Assembly: GCA_963820545.1 (NCBI GenBank)
Contig: CAWGAJ010000001.1
Coordinates: forward strand, 1-64,000
DNA length: 64,000 nt
DNA from: CAWGAJ01 sp963820545
GTDB lineage: Bacteria; Planctomycetota; Planctomycetia; Pirellulales; Thermoguttaceae
Direction of reading: 5' to 3'
Part shown: positions 18,374-27,492 of the stretch, in pieces
How the letters are laid out: each line of letters opens with the position of its first letter
Numbering within the stretch: the first letter of the stretch is position 1
The notes under the pieces: model-generated
What the model was told of the DNA's origin: nothing
Seen by the model: only the letters and a program-made list of their open reading frames with translations
Databases searched by the model: none
Made by a program: the position numbers and the translations under genes

Positions 18374-19527
18374 GGAGAGTGCAATTCTCGGCAGACGCGG
18401 ATGATGCGGTTGATGGCCTCGTCGATTTCGTGTTCGGTGGTGGTCGGGCCGAGGCTGAATCGCAGGGAACTGGTTACTATTTCGTTAGGAAGGCCCATTG
18501 CCCGTAGTGTGGGGGAAAGCTCGGCCGAGCCGCTGGAACAGGCCGAGCCGATTGAACAGGCCACGCCGGCCATATCCAAGGCTACAAATAATACCTGGCC
18601 GTCCAGGCCTGGAAAGGCGATGTTGCTGGTCTGCGGCAGGCGGGCTACGGCGGCGCTGTGGATAATGATCTCGGGCAATGCGGCCTTCAGGCCATTTTCG
18701 AAACGGTCGCGCAGAGACTCCATGCGCCGGTAATGTGTATCTTGTTCTTTTTGCCAGTGTTCCAAGGCGGTTAACATGCCTACGGCCAAGGCGACTGATT
18801 CGGTGCCGGGGCGGATGCCGAACTGGTGATGCCCGCCGAATTGAAGGGGGACGATTGGCACGTCATGGCGGAGGATCAGGGCGCCTATGCCCAAGGGGCC
18901 TTGAAACTTGTGTGCGGCAAGGCTCATGGCAGCCACGCCTAAAGAGCGAAAACCGACGGGAATTTTGCCCACGGCCTGGACGGCATCGGTGTGGCAAAAA
19001 ACGCCCGAGCGATTGCAGATTTGCGCCAGTTCGGCGATGGGTTGTAAAACGCCGGTTTCGTGATTGCCCAGGATTACGCTGACCAATCGGGTTTGTTCGC
19101 TAATCAGTGAGGGAAGGCTTTCCGGGAGGACTACACCATCGGATGTCACACTTAAGGTATCCAATCGCCAGCCCTGCTCGAGGAGATGTTCGGCGGGCTC
19201 GATTACACTTTGGTGTTCGACAGAGGAGATGACGATTTGTCCCGGTCCTTTTCCAGCAGCCTGGGAAATACCCAGGATGGCCAAGTTATTGGCCTCGGTG
19301 CCGCTGCCGGTAAAAAACAGGCGGTCGGGCTGCGGGCAGGTCAGGTCAGCACCGAGGATGGCGGCAATGCGTTCGCGGGCATCTTCTAGCACCTGATGGG
19401 CGTGCCGGCCGAGCTGATGTTGGCTGGCGGGATTGGCATATCGCTGGGCATAACATTGCACCATGGCCTCGACGACCTCGGGCCGGGCAGGAGTAGTGGC
19501 GTTATGGTCGAGGTAAATAGTCTTCAT
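18370..19527 (-). CDS. Cysteine desulfurase (NifS/IscS family)
   Basis: A 385-residue PLP enzyme that moves sulfur from cysteine to a persulfide for iron-sulfur clusters or tRNA thiolation. Visible motifs are YLDHNATTPARPEV at the N-terminus, the SVEHQSV His that stacks on PLP, the Schiff-base Lys in SLAAHKFQGP, and the active-site Cys loop GSACSSGSAELSPT. Length and motifs match the NifS-like class I group. Which of nifS, iscS or a tRNA-specific paralogue it is cannot be told. The stop codon is provided by the adjacent double-hairpin repeat, so the extreme C-terminus (ELHSP) may differ from relatives. Confidence 0.9.
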   Translation of the reverse strand: MKTIYLDHNATTPARPEVVEAMVQCYAQRYANPASQHQLGRHAHQVLEDARERIAAILGADLTCPQPDRLFFTGSGTEANNLAILGISQAAGKGPGQIVISSVEHQSVIEPAEHLLEQGWRLDTLSVTSDGVVLPESLPSLISEQTRLVSVILGNHETGVLQPIAELAQICNRSGVFCHTDAVQAVGKIPVGFRSLGVAAMSLAAHKFQGPLGIGALILRHDVPIVPLQFGGHHQFGIRPGTESVALAVGMLTALEHWQKEQDTHYRRMESLRDRFENGLKAALPEIIIHSAAVARLPQTSNIAFPGLDGQVLFVALDMAGVACSIGSACSSGSAELSPTLRAMGLPNEIVTSSLRFSLGPTTTEHEIDEAINRIIRVCRELHSP

Positions 19528-19718
19528 GTCAGAATTTTGGGCAATTTCGGCTAATTTGGCAATGGTTGCAACATCTAGGGAGGACGGCTTTTAAGTCCTT
19601 CCTGCCATTAAGGTTAATTGCTGTTGCTTAGAAATACCAAAAATTAGTATTATTCGCTGCTCATGTAAGTTTACCATAGGTGGACAATATATTATTTTCA
19701 TCAGGGAGGTTTTGGGCC

Positions 19719-20393
19719 ATGCGATCGACGCAATCGTCGGCGACCATTGCCTTTCGGGCCTTGGCGATGCTGGGCTTTGTGGCAGCCATTTCGTGGATTG
19801 CCTTTAGCGGCACAGTCATGCCGGAGAAGGCTCGAAAACTATGGGACACAGTTCGGCCAGTAATTTCCTCTGCCATTTCCACGGCAAGGGCGAAGATTAT
19901 GACCGAGGCTCCGTCCAGTAATGCGAAGCCGCAAAGTTTTGCCGCCGTGCCTGGTCAAACCAGCAACGGCATTGCAAATCAGCCGGGACAATTAATCAAG
20001 GACGATCGAGCAGTTCTTTTACCGGCCCCTTCGTCGGGCAGCGGCGGCGAGCGATATATTCCGCCGCCATCAAATGTTGTGCCCGCCAACTACCAAAGTG
20101 CGGTGGAATCCGGGATCAACCGCCCTGGCTTTAAGGTTCAAAACGAGACCAATCCGTTTATCGCCATCCAAGACCGCCTGCGAGAGCTAGGCGCGTCTTA
20201 TTATTTGCTGGAAACGTGGGGCAATCGGCGGCAGTTTTTCCGGTTTTATTGTCAGATGTCCATGGGCGGCAATGCCAGCTATACCCACTATTTCGAGGCC
20301 ACAAATGCCGATCCCATGGGGGCGATGGCGGATGTTTTAGGCCAAGTCGAGGCCTGGCGTTCCGGCAACAACGGGATGCAATTAAAACCATAA
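19719..20393 (+). CDS. Membrane-anchored hypothetical protein
   Basis: A 224-residue protein with one N-terminal membrane segment (AFRALAMLGFVAAISWIAF). A long low-complexity linker rich in Ser, Pro and Gly follows, then a compact C-terminal domain of about 75 residues (IAIQDRLRELGASYYLLETW and QFFRFYCQMSMGGNASYTHYF). The topology suggests a periplasmic C-terminal domain, with no known function. The ATG at 19719 is chosen because GGGAGG lies about ten bases upstream; an earlier in-frame ATG at 19680 lacks a site. It is divergent from the cysteine desulfurase gene. Confidence 0.65.
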   Translation: MRSTQSSATIAFRALAMLGFVAAISWIAFSGTVMPEKARKLWDTVRPVISSAISTARAKIMTEAPSSNAKPQSFAAVPGQTSNGIANQPGQLIKDDRAVLLPAPSSGSGGERYIPPPSNVVPANYQSAVESGINRPGFKVQNETNPFIAIQDRLRELGASYYLLETWGNRRQFFRFYCQMSMGGNASYTHYFEATNADPMGAMADVLGQVEAWRSGNNGMQLKP

Positions 20394-20688
20394 GGCGAAA
20401 GACCTTCCCGGGCAGGGGCCGCGATTGTTCAATGTTTATGATGCTTTTTTTCTCTGGTCTTGCCAAAATGCCTGTTACAGGCTTAGGCTTAATCGAGGTA
20501 AAGCCGGGGCCAAGTGAGTTTCCGGGCGATTGATGAATCGATAAAGTCGGCTATGGCTATTATTAAGGCCAGTGTGGGTTGGAAATTGCGGAGCGTGGCT
20601 TCGCGCTATTGTGCGCGGGGACGCGTTACCGGATGGCATAATACCCATGCGGGCAATACCAGATTACTTCTCTGGGACACCTTCCCTG
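20394..20688. other. Intergenic, no supported gene
   Basis: A possible 85-codon ORF starts at 20514 and runs into scpB in another frame. It has no homology that I recognise, and its end is just scpB in the wrong frame. Confidence 0.5.
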
Positions 20689-21760
20689 ATGAACATGCCC
20701 CCGCCGGAGGCGGGGTAAGCGCCGGGATGAACGTCTGGCCGAACTGGAAGCGATACTTTTTCTCGCCTTAGAGCCCCTGGCTAGCCGAAAACTGGCACAG
20801 TTGGCGGGCTTGGCGGACGGCACCAAAGCGCGTACACTGGTCCGAACGCTGAATCGGTTGTACGATGTTCAAGGGAGTGCCTTTCGAGTTGAAGAAGTGG
20901 CGGGTGGATTTCAATTGATGACGCGAGCGAAATTCGCGCCTTGGTTAAGGCGCATACACGCCGCGTGGAGTGAAGTTCGCTTATCAACCCCGGCAATGGA
21001 AACCTTAGCCGTGGTGGCCTATCGCCAACCGATCCTGCGGGCGGAAATAGAAGCCATCCGCGGAGTGCAATCCGGCGAGGTGTTGCGACAACTGATCGAG
21101 CGCGACTTGGTGCGGATAGTAGGCCGTTCCCAGGAATTAGGCCGGCCATTATTATACGGAACAAGCAAACGGTTCTTGCAGATTTTTGGTTTAAAACATA
21201 TCGAGGAACTTCCCCGACCGGAATTTTTGCGAAGTCCACAAACGACGGACGGAGAGCGCCAGTCTCAGGTTGGTTCCTCGAAGGATATCTCGAAACAACC
21301 CAATTATTTCCCTGAAGCGGAAGAGGAGACGAACGTGAAGACCCTCACCACTATCAAGGCTCGTCCGGAAGAGTTCATTACAGCGAGTACGCCCGGTTTA
21401 ATAGAGCCAAAGCACTGCGCGAAGCCCAATCTTCAGAGTCCTCGCGGACAAGATGAAGACGAAGACGACTTAGATGAAGACGAGGATGAAGACGAAGAAT
21501 TCGACAATGAATACGACGTGGACGACGACTTCGACGAACTCGACGAGGATGACGAGGAGGAAGAAGAGGAAGAAGAGGAAAAGGATGAAGACCTGGAAGA
21601 AGAACCTTGGGAAGAAGTCGAAGACGACGAGGATGAAGAAGAGTTAGAAGACGACGAAGACGAAGACTGGGACGACGAAGATTGGGACGACGACGAAGAC
21701 GAAGACTGGGACGAGGATGAGGACGAAGACGAAGACAAGGACAAAGACGACAAAGCGTGA
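20689..21760 (+). CDS. scpB: Segregation and condensation protein ScpB with long acidic tail
   Basis: The kleisin-associated winged-helix subunit of the SMC-ScpAB condensin. The core reads from LAELEAILFLALEPLASRKL through EEVAGGFQLMTRAKFAPWL, LSTPAMETLAVVAYRQPILRAEIEAIRG and the GRPLLYGTSKRFLQIFGL motif. The open frame begins only at a TTG (20801), but the conserved N-terminal helix is readable upstream. The likely start is ATG 20689, with one base missing near 20713 that creates a TAA. After about residue 190 comes a linker, then a tail of about 100 residues (from about 21451) that is almost all Asp and Glu with a few Trp. Such a tail is not part of normal ScpB. The tail is low complexity, but the frame is intact to the TGA. 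Confidence 0.85.
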
Positions 21761-21819
21761 ATAAAACAGCAAACTAGATTTTGTTGCGGAAATTCTCTGT
21801 AGTTTTTCGGCAATAACGC

Positions 21820-21837
21820 GTGCGTGCAAGCACGCAC
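21820..21837. repeat. Palindrome GTGCGTGC/GCACGCAC
   Basis: A perfect 8-bp stem with an AA loop, 60 bases after the scpB stop and five before the lgt stop on the other strand. It lies between convergent genes, without a T-run. Confidence 0.55.
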
Positions 21838-21842
21838 CCTAC

Positions 21843-23140
21843 CTAAAATATTCGTGATTGCCGGGGCGTCGCGCTTCTGAGAAAGGCTCTGCCCGCGGGC
21901 CGGCGGAGAATGTAGAGCCAGAGCCCCCCGACCAGGATAAAAAACACCAGACTGATGTTTTGCGCGATGGTCAGGCCCGTGCCGAAAACAGCGGGCTCGT
22001 CGGTACGAAGGTTTTCTAGCAAAAACCGCGTGACGGCGGAGATGCTGATCATCAAAGCGAGCAGTTCCCCGTCGCGGCGGAAGAAACGTTCAACGGCCAA
22101 AAGCACGAGGCAGACGATAAGCGCGTCGATAGAGCTGTAGATCTGCGTGGGATGCACCGGCAGGCTGCGCTGGGGAACGTCGGCGGCAGGCAGTATGATG
22201 ATCGTATTGTTGGATGTTTCTATCTTCAGCGGTTCTTTTTTTTGAAAACTGTCCAGTAAATACAGATAAGCTTCTCCGGCGGCGGAAACCTGCATGTTAT
22301 TTAGTTTTTGCAAGCGGTCGCCGGGCTTCAGGCCCGCGCGCCGGCCGGAGAATGAGGATCGACGGCCAACAGGATAGGCGCGGAGTCGGGATTGTTGCTG
22401 AGCGTAAAACCATACATTTGGCCGCGCTCGACTTGGCTGTAATAGGCAAAGCTAGAGGATGGGAAAGTGATTGCCCAGGGCAGATTACAGACGCCGCCAA
22501 AACAGCAGCCGTTCATCAGACAGCCCAGCCGGCCGATGGCCAAACCCAAGACCATGCTGGGTGTGACCAGATCGGCCAAGGCCAAGAGCGGCAATTTGTA
22601 TTGATAAGCGAAAGCCAGCAGCCCGGCCATGCCGGCAATAAAACCGCCGTAAACCGTCAATCCTCCTTGAGTGATATTGAGCACCGCGCCAAACAAGGCC
22701 CAGCCGCCTTGCATTTGATATACGGGCCAATACTGTGTGGGCCAGTATTGGATGACGTAAAACGCCCGGGCGGCGATGATTCCGGGAATGATCATCCACA
22801 TGGCAAGCGTGTAGATCAGCTCGGGATCCAGTCCCGCGCGTTTTGCCCGCCAGAGGACAAGCGCCATGGCGGCCAGCACTCCCAGGAGCATCATCACTCC
22901 GAAGCCGTGGATCGGCAGCCCTTGCTGATCGCATAATGCGGGCACCATCCAGACAATCACCGCGGCGACGATCAGCAAGAGAGGAACGTATGACCAAGTA
23001 TCCGCATTAAAGCCTTGGCGTGAAACCAAGTAGGCTAAAAGTCCCAGGCTGAAGACCGTCCAGATGGCCAATAAAAGCCCAACGCCAAATATCGGCAGTC
23101 CGGCAACGTTAAGCGGAATGTGAAATAAAGTTTGCCACAT
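21843..23140 (-). CDS. lgt: Prolipoprotein diacylglyceryl transferase with PDZ-like insert (one frameshift)
   Basis: A multi-pass inner-membrane enzyme that attaches diacylglycerol to the lipobox Cys of prelipoproteins. The first ORF (22328-23140) carries the start, several membrane helices and the signature GLAIGRLGCLMNGCCFGG. The second (21843-22313) carries HPTQIYSSIDA and the last helices. They join at about 22345, in GGCGCGCGGG, where one base is missing; restoring it gives 432 residues, against about 270-300 in most Lgt. The extra length is partly a segment reading SPAGRAGLKPGDRLQKLN, a PDZ-like core, inserted between the two conserved catalytic regions. Lgt is normally essential in diderms, so the shift is probably an artefact. 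Confidence 0.88.
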
Positions 23141-23156
23141 GACAGGACAAAGATAG

Positions 23157-23193
23157 GGATTAGGGGATAGGGATTAGGGATTAGTGGGTGGAA
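23157..23193. repeat. GGGATTA simple repeat
   Basis: Imperfect tandem GGGATTAGGGGATAGGGATTAGGGATTAG-type sequence just upstream of lgt. Similar degenerate runs occur at 27565, 31853 and 24413. Confidence 0.6.
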
Positions 23194-23205
23194 GATAAAA
23201 CATAG

Positions 23206-23517
23206 TTAGACATCTTCAACAAAAACTATAGTAACTGTGTCCGAAATAACTTTGCCTTTGTGTTTATGTTCTGGGCCGTTGGGTATGAATACACCATCTC
23301 CAGAAGAATATACCTGGCTTTCATGGGCAAATTCTATTTCCATCTGCCCCTGCAAAACATAGCCGATGTGGCCTTTCTCGCACCAATGTGGCGGGAGATC
23401 TCTTGAATACTCAACCATCCTGAGTTGTTGACGTCCAAATTTATAAATCTTCTGCCGCAGGCCTCTGATTGGCGATTCCCAATCGATAGCTTCGAAATCG
23501 ACTCTATAGTTGCTCAT
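23206..23517 (-). CDS. Cupin-domain protein
   Basis: A 103-residue single cupin. Motif 1 is recognisable as LPPHWCEKGHIGYVLQGQMEIEF (His, Glu and Gly pattern; shown in part) and motif 2 as FIPNGPEHKHKG, whose His could bind metal. Cupins of this size are often ligand-binding or sugar-binding regulators, but no substrate can be named. The ATG at 23517 has GAGGAAAG upstream and is preferred over the ORF start at 23574. It lies between panC and lgt on the same strand. Confidence 0.8.
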   Translation of the reverse strand: MSNYRVDFEAIDWESPIRGLRQKIYKFGRQQLRMVEYSRDLPPHWCEKGHIGYVLQGQMEIEFAHESQVYSSGDGVFIPNGPEHKHKGKVISDTVTIVFVEDV

Positions 23518-23548
23518 GATACTTTCCTCGTGAGGTCTAACATAGTTG

Positions 23549-24406
23549 TTATGGTTCCAGCAAGCAATTATCAATCAGTCGGGTGTTTTCGATTTTTACC
23601 GCCAGCGCGGCCAGGGTGCGCCCGGCGAGGATTTTTACGGGTTGCAGTGTTTCGGGATCGACCAGGGCAACGTAGTCGATGCGGGCGTCTGCGGCGCTAA
23701 GAATCACTTGCCTCATGCGGGCCATGATCGTTTCGGCGTTGCGTTCGCCTTGGGCTACAAGATTCTCTGCCAGTTGCAGGCATTTCCACAAGACCAGCGC
23801 TCGCTCGCGCCCCTCGGGGCTGAGATAGCGATTGCGCGAACTCATGGCCAAGCCGTCCGGCTCGCGCACGATCGGACAGACGCGAATCTCCACGGGCACT
23901 TTTAAATCATCGACCAAGCGGCGGATTACCAGCGCTTGCTGATAATCTTTCTGGCCGAAACAGGCAACATCGGGCTGGACGATGTTCAGCAGTTTAAGCA
24001 CGACTGTGGCCACGCCGCGGAAATGGCCCGGCCGGCATTGGCCTTCCAGCGGTTCGGCCACTGCGCCCACTTCTACCCAAGTGCCATAGCCCGAGGGGTA
24101 CATCTCCTCGTCGCCGGGAGCGAGTACGAAGTCGACATTGCAGCCGGCCAGGACGTCGAGATCGGCGTCTAGCGTGCGAGGATAGCGGGCAAAATCCTCC
24201 CGGGGTCCGAACTGGCTGGGATTTACGTAAATCGAGACCACCGTGCACGCGCAGTCGGCCTGGCCGGCGCGAACCAGGCTCAAATGACCCTCGTGCAAGG
24301 CGCCCATGGTGGGCAGCAGGGCGATCCGCTTGCCGGCTTTGCGCACGGCTGACAAAGCCGCACGCAGTTCAGCGATGGAAGCGATCAGAGTTGGTCGGGC
24401 GTTCAT
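23549..24406 (-). CDS. panC: Pantoate-beta-alanine ligase
   Basis: Cytoplasmic enzyme that condenses pantoate and beta-alanine with ATP to make pantothenate, the CoA precursor. The 285-residue length is normal. Motifs of the nucleotidyltransferase-fold family are LLPTMGALHEGHLSLV (HxGH at the N-terminus), YVNPSQFGPREDFARYPR, CFGQKDYQQALVI and the KMSKS-like loop MSSRNRYLSPEGR. It follows the folK fusion gene on the same strand, 124 bases apart, with a simple repeat between them, so folate and pantothenate genes are grouped here. Confidence 0.95.
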   Translation of the reverse strand: MNARPTLIASIAELRAALSAVRKAGKRIALLPTMGALHEGHLSLVRAGQADCACTVVSIYVNPSQFGPREDFARYPRTLDADLDVLAGCNVDFVLAPGDEEMYPSGYGTWVEVGAVAEPLEGQCRPGHFRGVATVVLKLLNIVQPDVACFGQKDYQQALVIRRLVDDLKVPVEIRVCPIVREPDGLAMSSRNRYLSPEGRERALVLWKCLQLAENLVAQGERNAETIMARMRQVILSAADARIDYVALVDPETLQPVKILAGRTLAALAVKIENTRLIDNCLLEP

Positions 24407-24412
24407 GGAGAG

Positions 24413-24442
24413 GGTTCAGGGTTCGGGGTTCAGGGTTCAGCT
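24413..24442. repeat. GGGTTCA simple repeat
   Basis: Four imperfect GGGTTCA/GGGGTTCA units directly before the panC start. A two-unit relative lies at 5585-5600. Confidence 0.6.
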
Positions 24443-24530
24443 TTGAGTTATCGGTTTACAGTTAACAGTATTTATCCATTGGCAGCCTCCGTCCCCCTGT
24501 TTCCTGTCCGCTGTCCCCTATCCCCTTTCA

Positions 24531-25577
24531 TTATGCCATTGCATGTATTGCCGCCAGAACTTCGTTGCGGGCCGAACCCGCGTCTGTACTGGTTAATTTA
24601 AGCACCGGGCCGAGGTCGGGTTGCATTGCCTGAGCGAGAATCGCTTGCCGGATGCGCTGGGCTTGGTCCGGATTCAAGTGTTGTTCACCGGGTCGCGCAC
24701 GACGACGAATGCGATCCATCAGCACCTCGGCAGGTGCGTCCAAAAGCACGATCAACTTCGGCTGAACGACCTTTTGCCGGGCTTGCAGCCACAAGTGGTA
24801 ATAGGAAGACCACTGCGATTCGCCAAGCCATATCCGTGCAAAAGCGGATGACTGATCGAACCAGAAATCGCTGATCGCCAGCCGATCACGGTCCGACCAA
24901 AATGGTGCTGCGCTTAAGAGCAACTCGGTCCGCCGCCGGAGAAATTCTAACTCCGTATTCCAGGCGTTACCAGCCCAATTGGCGTAAAAGGTTTCCAGGC
25001 GCTGCTGGTCAAGGGTTTCGGCAATCAAGCGAGCAGAGGTGCTTTCGCCCAAGGATTGGGCAAGATGCGTCTTGCCGGCGGCGATCGGTCCGGCAATGGC
25101 CACGTAAGGCAAAGCCGTATGGAGATGTGCCAGGAGCCGGGAAATGGTCCAGCCGATTGTGGGATGGCGCATTTCGCCGGCCACCTCGGCCGCCCCTTCC
25201 AACACAAACCTTCGCCAGGCCATGCGCGGATGCGGTAGCTCCAAGTTCGGCGTGGAGAGAACGATGTTTTCGTACAACAGCAGATCAAGATCCAGCGTGC
25301 GCGGTCCCCAAAATTCCTCGCGGCGGCGGCCATGTTGGGCCTCGATCTCTTGAAGCACTTCCCAGAGCGCCTCAGGCGATAAGGAACAATCGAGCACGCA
25401 AGCGGCGTTGAGAAAACTAGGCTGACCCGCCGGACCGCCAACAGGTTTTGTTTCGTGAAAGGAACTTACGGCGGCCAGTTGAATCCCCGGATGGCCGCGG
25501 AGATCGGCCAGTGCCTTATCGAATGTCTCGCGGCGATTTCCCAGGTTGGAACCCAGTCCAATCAGACAATGGGGCAT
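24531..25577 (-). CDS. folK: HPPK (FolK) fused to a deoxynucleoside-kinase-like domain
   Basis: A 348-residue two-domain protein. Residues 1-165 are 6-hydroxymethyl-7,8-dihydropterin pyrophosphokinase, a folate enzyme: GLGSNLGNR, the FHETKPVGG loop, and the catalytic acidic motif RTLDLDLLLYEN followed by LPHPRMAWRRFVL. From about residue 175 a second P-loop domain begins, IAGPIAAGKTHLAQSLGE. It continues with ISDFWFDQSSAFARIWL and LIVLLDAPAEVLMDRIRRR, the arrangement of the deoxynucleoside kinase and deoxyguanosine kinase family. The frame is uninterrupted. The second domain's substrate is not certain. Confidence 0.88.
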   Translation of the reverse strand: MPHCLIGLGSNLGNRRETFDKALADLRGHPGIQLAAVSSFHETKPVGGPAGQPSFLNAACVLDCSLSPEALWEVLQEIEAQHGRRREEFWGPRTLDLDLLLYENIVLSTPNLELPHPRMAWRRFVLEGAAEVAGEMRHPTIGWTISRLLAHLHTALPYVAIAGPIAAGKTHLAQSLGESTSARLIAETLDQQRLETFYANWAGNAWNTELEFLRRRTELLLSAAPFWSDRDRLAISDFWFDQSSAFARIWLGESQWSSYYHLWLQARQKVVQPKLIVLLDAPAEVLMDRIRRRARPGEQHLNPDQAQRIRQAILAQAMQPDLGPVLKLTSTDAGSARNEVLAAIHAMA

Positions 25578-25925
25578 GTTTTGTATGGGGAAAAAAAGGG
25601 GAGAAAGAAGTCGGACGATAGGGATCGGGAATCTGCAACAAGGGCAAGAATTTGAAGATTATGAATGATTATTGTCGCTTGTTTTTTCGATCCCTATCGC
25701 CTGAGTTCTGTTTTCGTACGATAAAAAAGATAACATGGGGGGGGCCATCCGGGCCGCGACCATCCGCCGCCGACTGTCGTTTCCTACGGTATCGCCCCCC
25801 ACTGAAAAATCGACAGGCGCCGTCCGCGGTTGATTAACACAAACGCAAGACGGCAAGCGAACACTCACAGCCGTCATTGTCTGCGCAGCAAAACTGTTGT
25901 CAAGCAGTTTTTGCGATGAGTTTTG
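25578..25925. other. Intergenic, no supported gene
   Basis: 348 bases. A 72-codon minus-strand ORF at 25659-25877 has no ribosome site and unlikely composition. A G8 run is present near 25737. No hairpin stands out. Confidence 0.55.
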
Positions 25926-26372
25926 TTATTTCTGAATTTTTTTTGAATTTGGTCGGTGCCAGCGTGCGGAGTCGCCCTCCTGGGGCGATGGCTTTTCTTG
26001 CTGGGGAAGAGGCGTTAAAATTTCCTCCAGTGGGATCTCCGTCTGGTTGGGACCTCGATAATTCAGAGACTTGCCGTAAGTATCATGCCCGATGATGTTG
26101 TAGATATGACGATAATTATAAACCTCTGGATGATAATTTTTTACCATTGGATTCGGATAACTAGATATTCTCTTCACCAATCCACAGCCTAAAGAACAAT
26201 TCCACCTCGGGCTGAATAGTCCATCTTCGTGATAGCAAAGCATGCAAGCTGATCCGGAGCTTACTTCGTATTGTTGCGGCATATCCTTCTGCTCTTGAAT
26301 TACTTGTATTTCAACAGGATATGCAAGCGTTGGCGTACATCCTGCAAACATTGCCGCTAGAACTATGAATCT
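25926..26372 (-). CDS. Cys-rich putative lipoprotein
   Basis: The proposed start at 26372 is preceded by AAAGGATC, and the protein starts MRFIVLAAMFAGCTPT, a signal peptide with a plausible lipobox (FAGC). The mature part has a cysteine cluster (CMLCYHEDG and, 11 residues later, NCSLGCG) that could bind a metal or form disulfides, and a Pro/Gln-rich end. A longer reading to 26501 would add a separate membrane helix and is less likely. No family is recognised. Confidence 0.55.
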   Translation of the reverse strand, partial: RFIVLAAMFAGCTPTLAYPVEIQVIQEQKDMPQQYEVSSGSACMLCYHEDGLFSPRWNCSLGCGLVKRISSYPNPMVKNYHPEVYNYRHIYNIIGHDTYGKSLNYRGPNQTEIPLEEILTPLPQQEKPSPQEGDSARWHRPNSKKIQK

Positions 26373-26647
26373 CATGGGCGATCCTTTGCAAAGCGCCTTA
26401 ATTGCCCAGTTTACTGCAATTAGACCAAAAATGCAGAATCCAAGCAGAATCCAAATGGCCCAATCATTACTGAGGATCGGTCTTAAAAGCCCGGGTTTCA
26501 AGACAAACCGTTACATACGTGACGCCCGGATTAAACTGCCGATAAAATTTCTGGCTAATGGCAAGAGATCTCTTGATAATATAAGTTGTCTAAGTAAAAT
26601 GAGAGGAATAATAAAAGTCAAACGCCTGAATCAGTGGAGGAAGTCCT

Positions 26648-26980
26648 GTGATGCATAATAGAGGAGTTGCATTGCTGGTGTGCATGATTGCCATTTGGGG
26701 CATGATGGTGTTCTTCACAATAAGTTCATACACCAACAAACTTGCATTTCGACCGGAGTTCTGCACCGACCTTGGTCAAGGCGTTAATGGGCCAAGGCAA
26801 ACGCTTGGGCCTGATGCCGACAAAGCCCCCACGCTTGCACCGCCTCGGCATAACGTCCCATCTGTAGTGGATAACAACTTGCATGTCCCGTCAATTGGGC
26901 AGACAGTTTATGTGCAGGTTGAGAGCGACCATGCCGAGATCGAGGTAGGTTGGGCCCATTCTGAGTTGGTGGAGCGCTAA
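26648..26980 (+). CDS. Small exported or membrane-anchored hypothetical protein
   Basis: A 110-residue protein with an N-terminal hydrophobic segment (VALLVCMIAIWGMMVFFTI) and a polar C-terminal domain of about 75 residues. The start (GTG 26648, or ATG 26651) follows a GGAGG site at 26636-26640. Its TAA overlaps the stop codon of the opposing gene (CTAA). No domain is recognised. Confidence 0.55.
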   Translation: MMHNRGVALLVCMIAIWGMMVFFTISSYTNKLAFRPEFCTDLGQGVNGPRQTLGPDADKAPTLAPPRHNVPSVVDNNLHVPSIGQTVYVQVESDHAEIEVGWAHSELVER

Positions 26981-27447
26981 ATTCTTTCCCGGCATAAGGC
27001 GGCAAAGCGGCCCAATACCTGGGCGGCAAGGCTCTGCAAGGCAGGTAATTCCTGGGGAGTTTTTTGGCGGATCTCTTGTGGGTCGATATAGTCTACCGTA
27101 CTCAATTCCTTGCTGTTGACCGACTCTGTTAGCCAATCCTCGATCATTTCGGCCGTCATCTCGATGTGGAATTGCAGGCCGTATGCCGATGGTCCGATGC
27201 GGAATGCCTGATTACGGCAGAGCGGGCTTTGGGTAAGATGGACCGCGCCGGGCGGCAGATCAAAGGTGTCGCCGTGCCATTGGAAAACGGTCAATTTGGG
27301 ACCGCAGTCGGCGAATAATCGGTCTTTGGCTGCTGCGGGAGTAAGTTCCAGCGGGTACCTGCCGATTCGTGGATGACATGGCGTAAAATGAGGACGTGCT
27401 TCATCGTGGAAAGATCCTAAAAGATGCAGCTTTATTTTATCACTCAT
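26977..27447 (-). pseudogene. Class I glutamine amidotransferase, C-terminal fragment
   Basis: Residues 25-156 match the C-terminal half of a GMP-synthase-like GATase: VFQWHGDTFDLPPGA, SPLCRNQAFRIG and LQFHIEMTAEM, the last with the catalytic His and Glu. The N-terminal half with the nucleophile Cys loop (GxCxG) is absent, and the first 24 residues have no similarity. Full-length relatives are about 230-250 residues. No upstream frame contains the missing part, so this is a real 5' truncation and the enzyme cannot hydrolyse glutamine. Confidence 0.65.
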
Positions 27448-27464
27448 GTGTAAAAAAAGGCATA

Positions 27465-27492
27465 AAGCCCAGGGGATGCAACCCCTGGGCTT
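27465..27492. repeat. Perfect 11-bp hairpin AAGCCCAGGGG
   Basis: AAGCCCAGGGG, loop ATGCAA, CCCCTGGGCTT. It sits between divergent genes (truncated GATase and hisS), so it is not a terminator for either. It is probably a dispersed palindromic element. Confidence 0.65.

Noticed and set aside
21451..21757. Possible tandem-repeat locus or CRISPR-like array
   Set aside because: The repetition is of single codons for Asp and Glu, without spacers or constant unit length; it is coding low complexity.
21433..21837. Minus-strand ORF of 134 codons that is almost all Ser
   Set aside because: It is the antisense of the acidic scpB tail; GAC/GAA codons read as TTC/GTC and TCG/TCT in reverse. There is no ribosome site and no natural composition.
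25659..25877. Minus-strand ORF of 72 codons
   Set aside because: No ribosome site, odd composition, and it spans a G8 run; not supportable as a gene.
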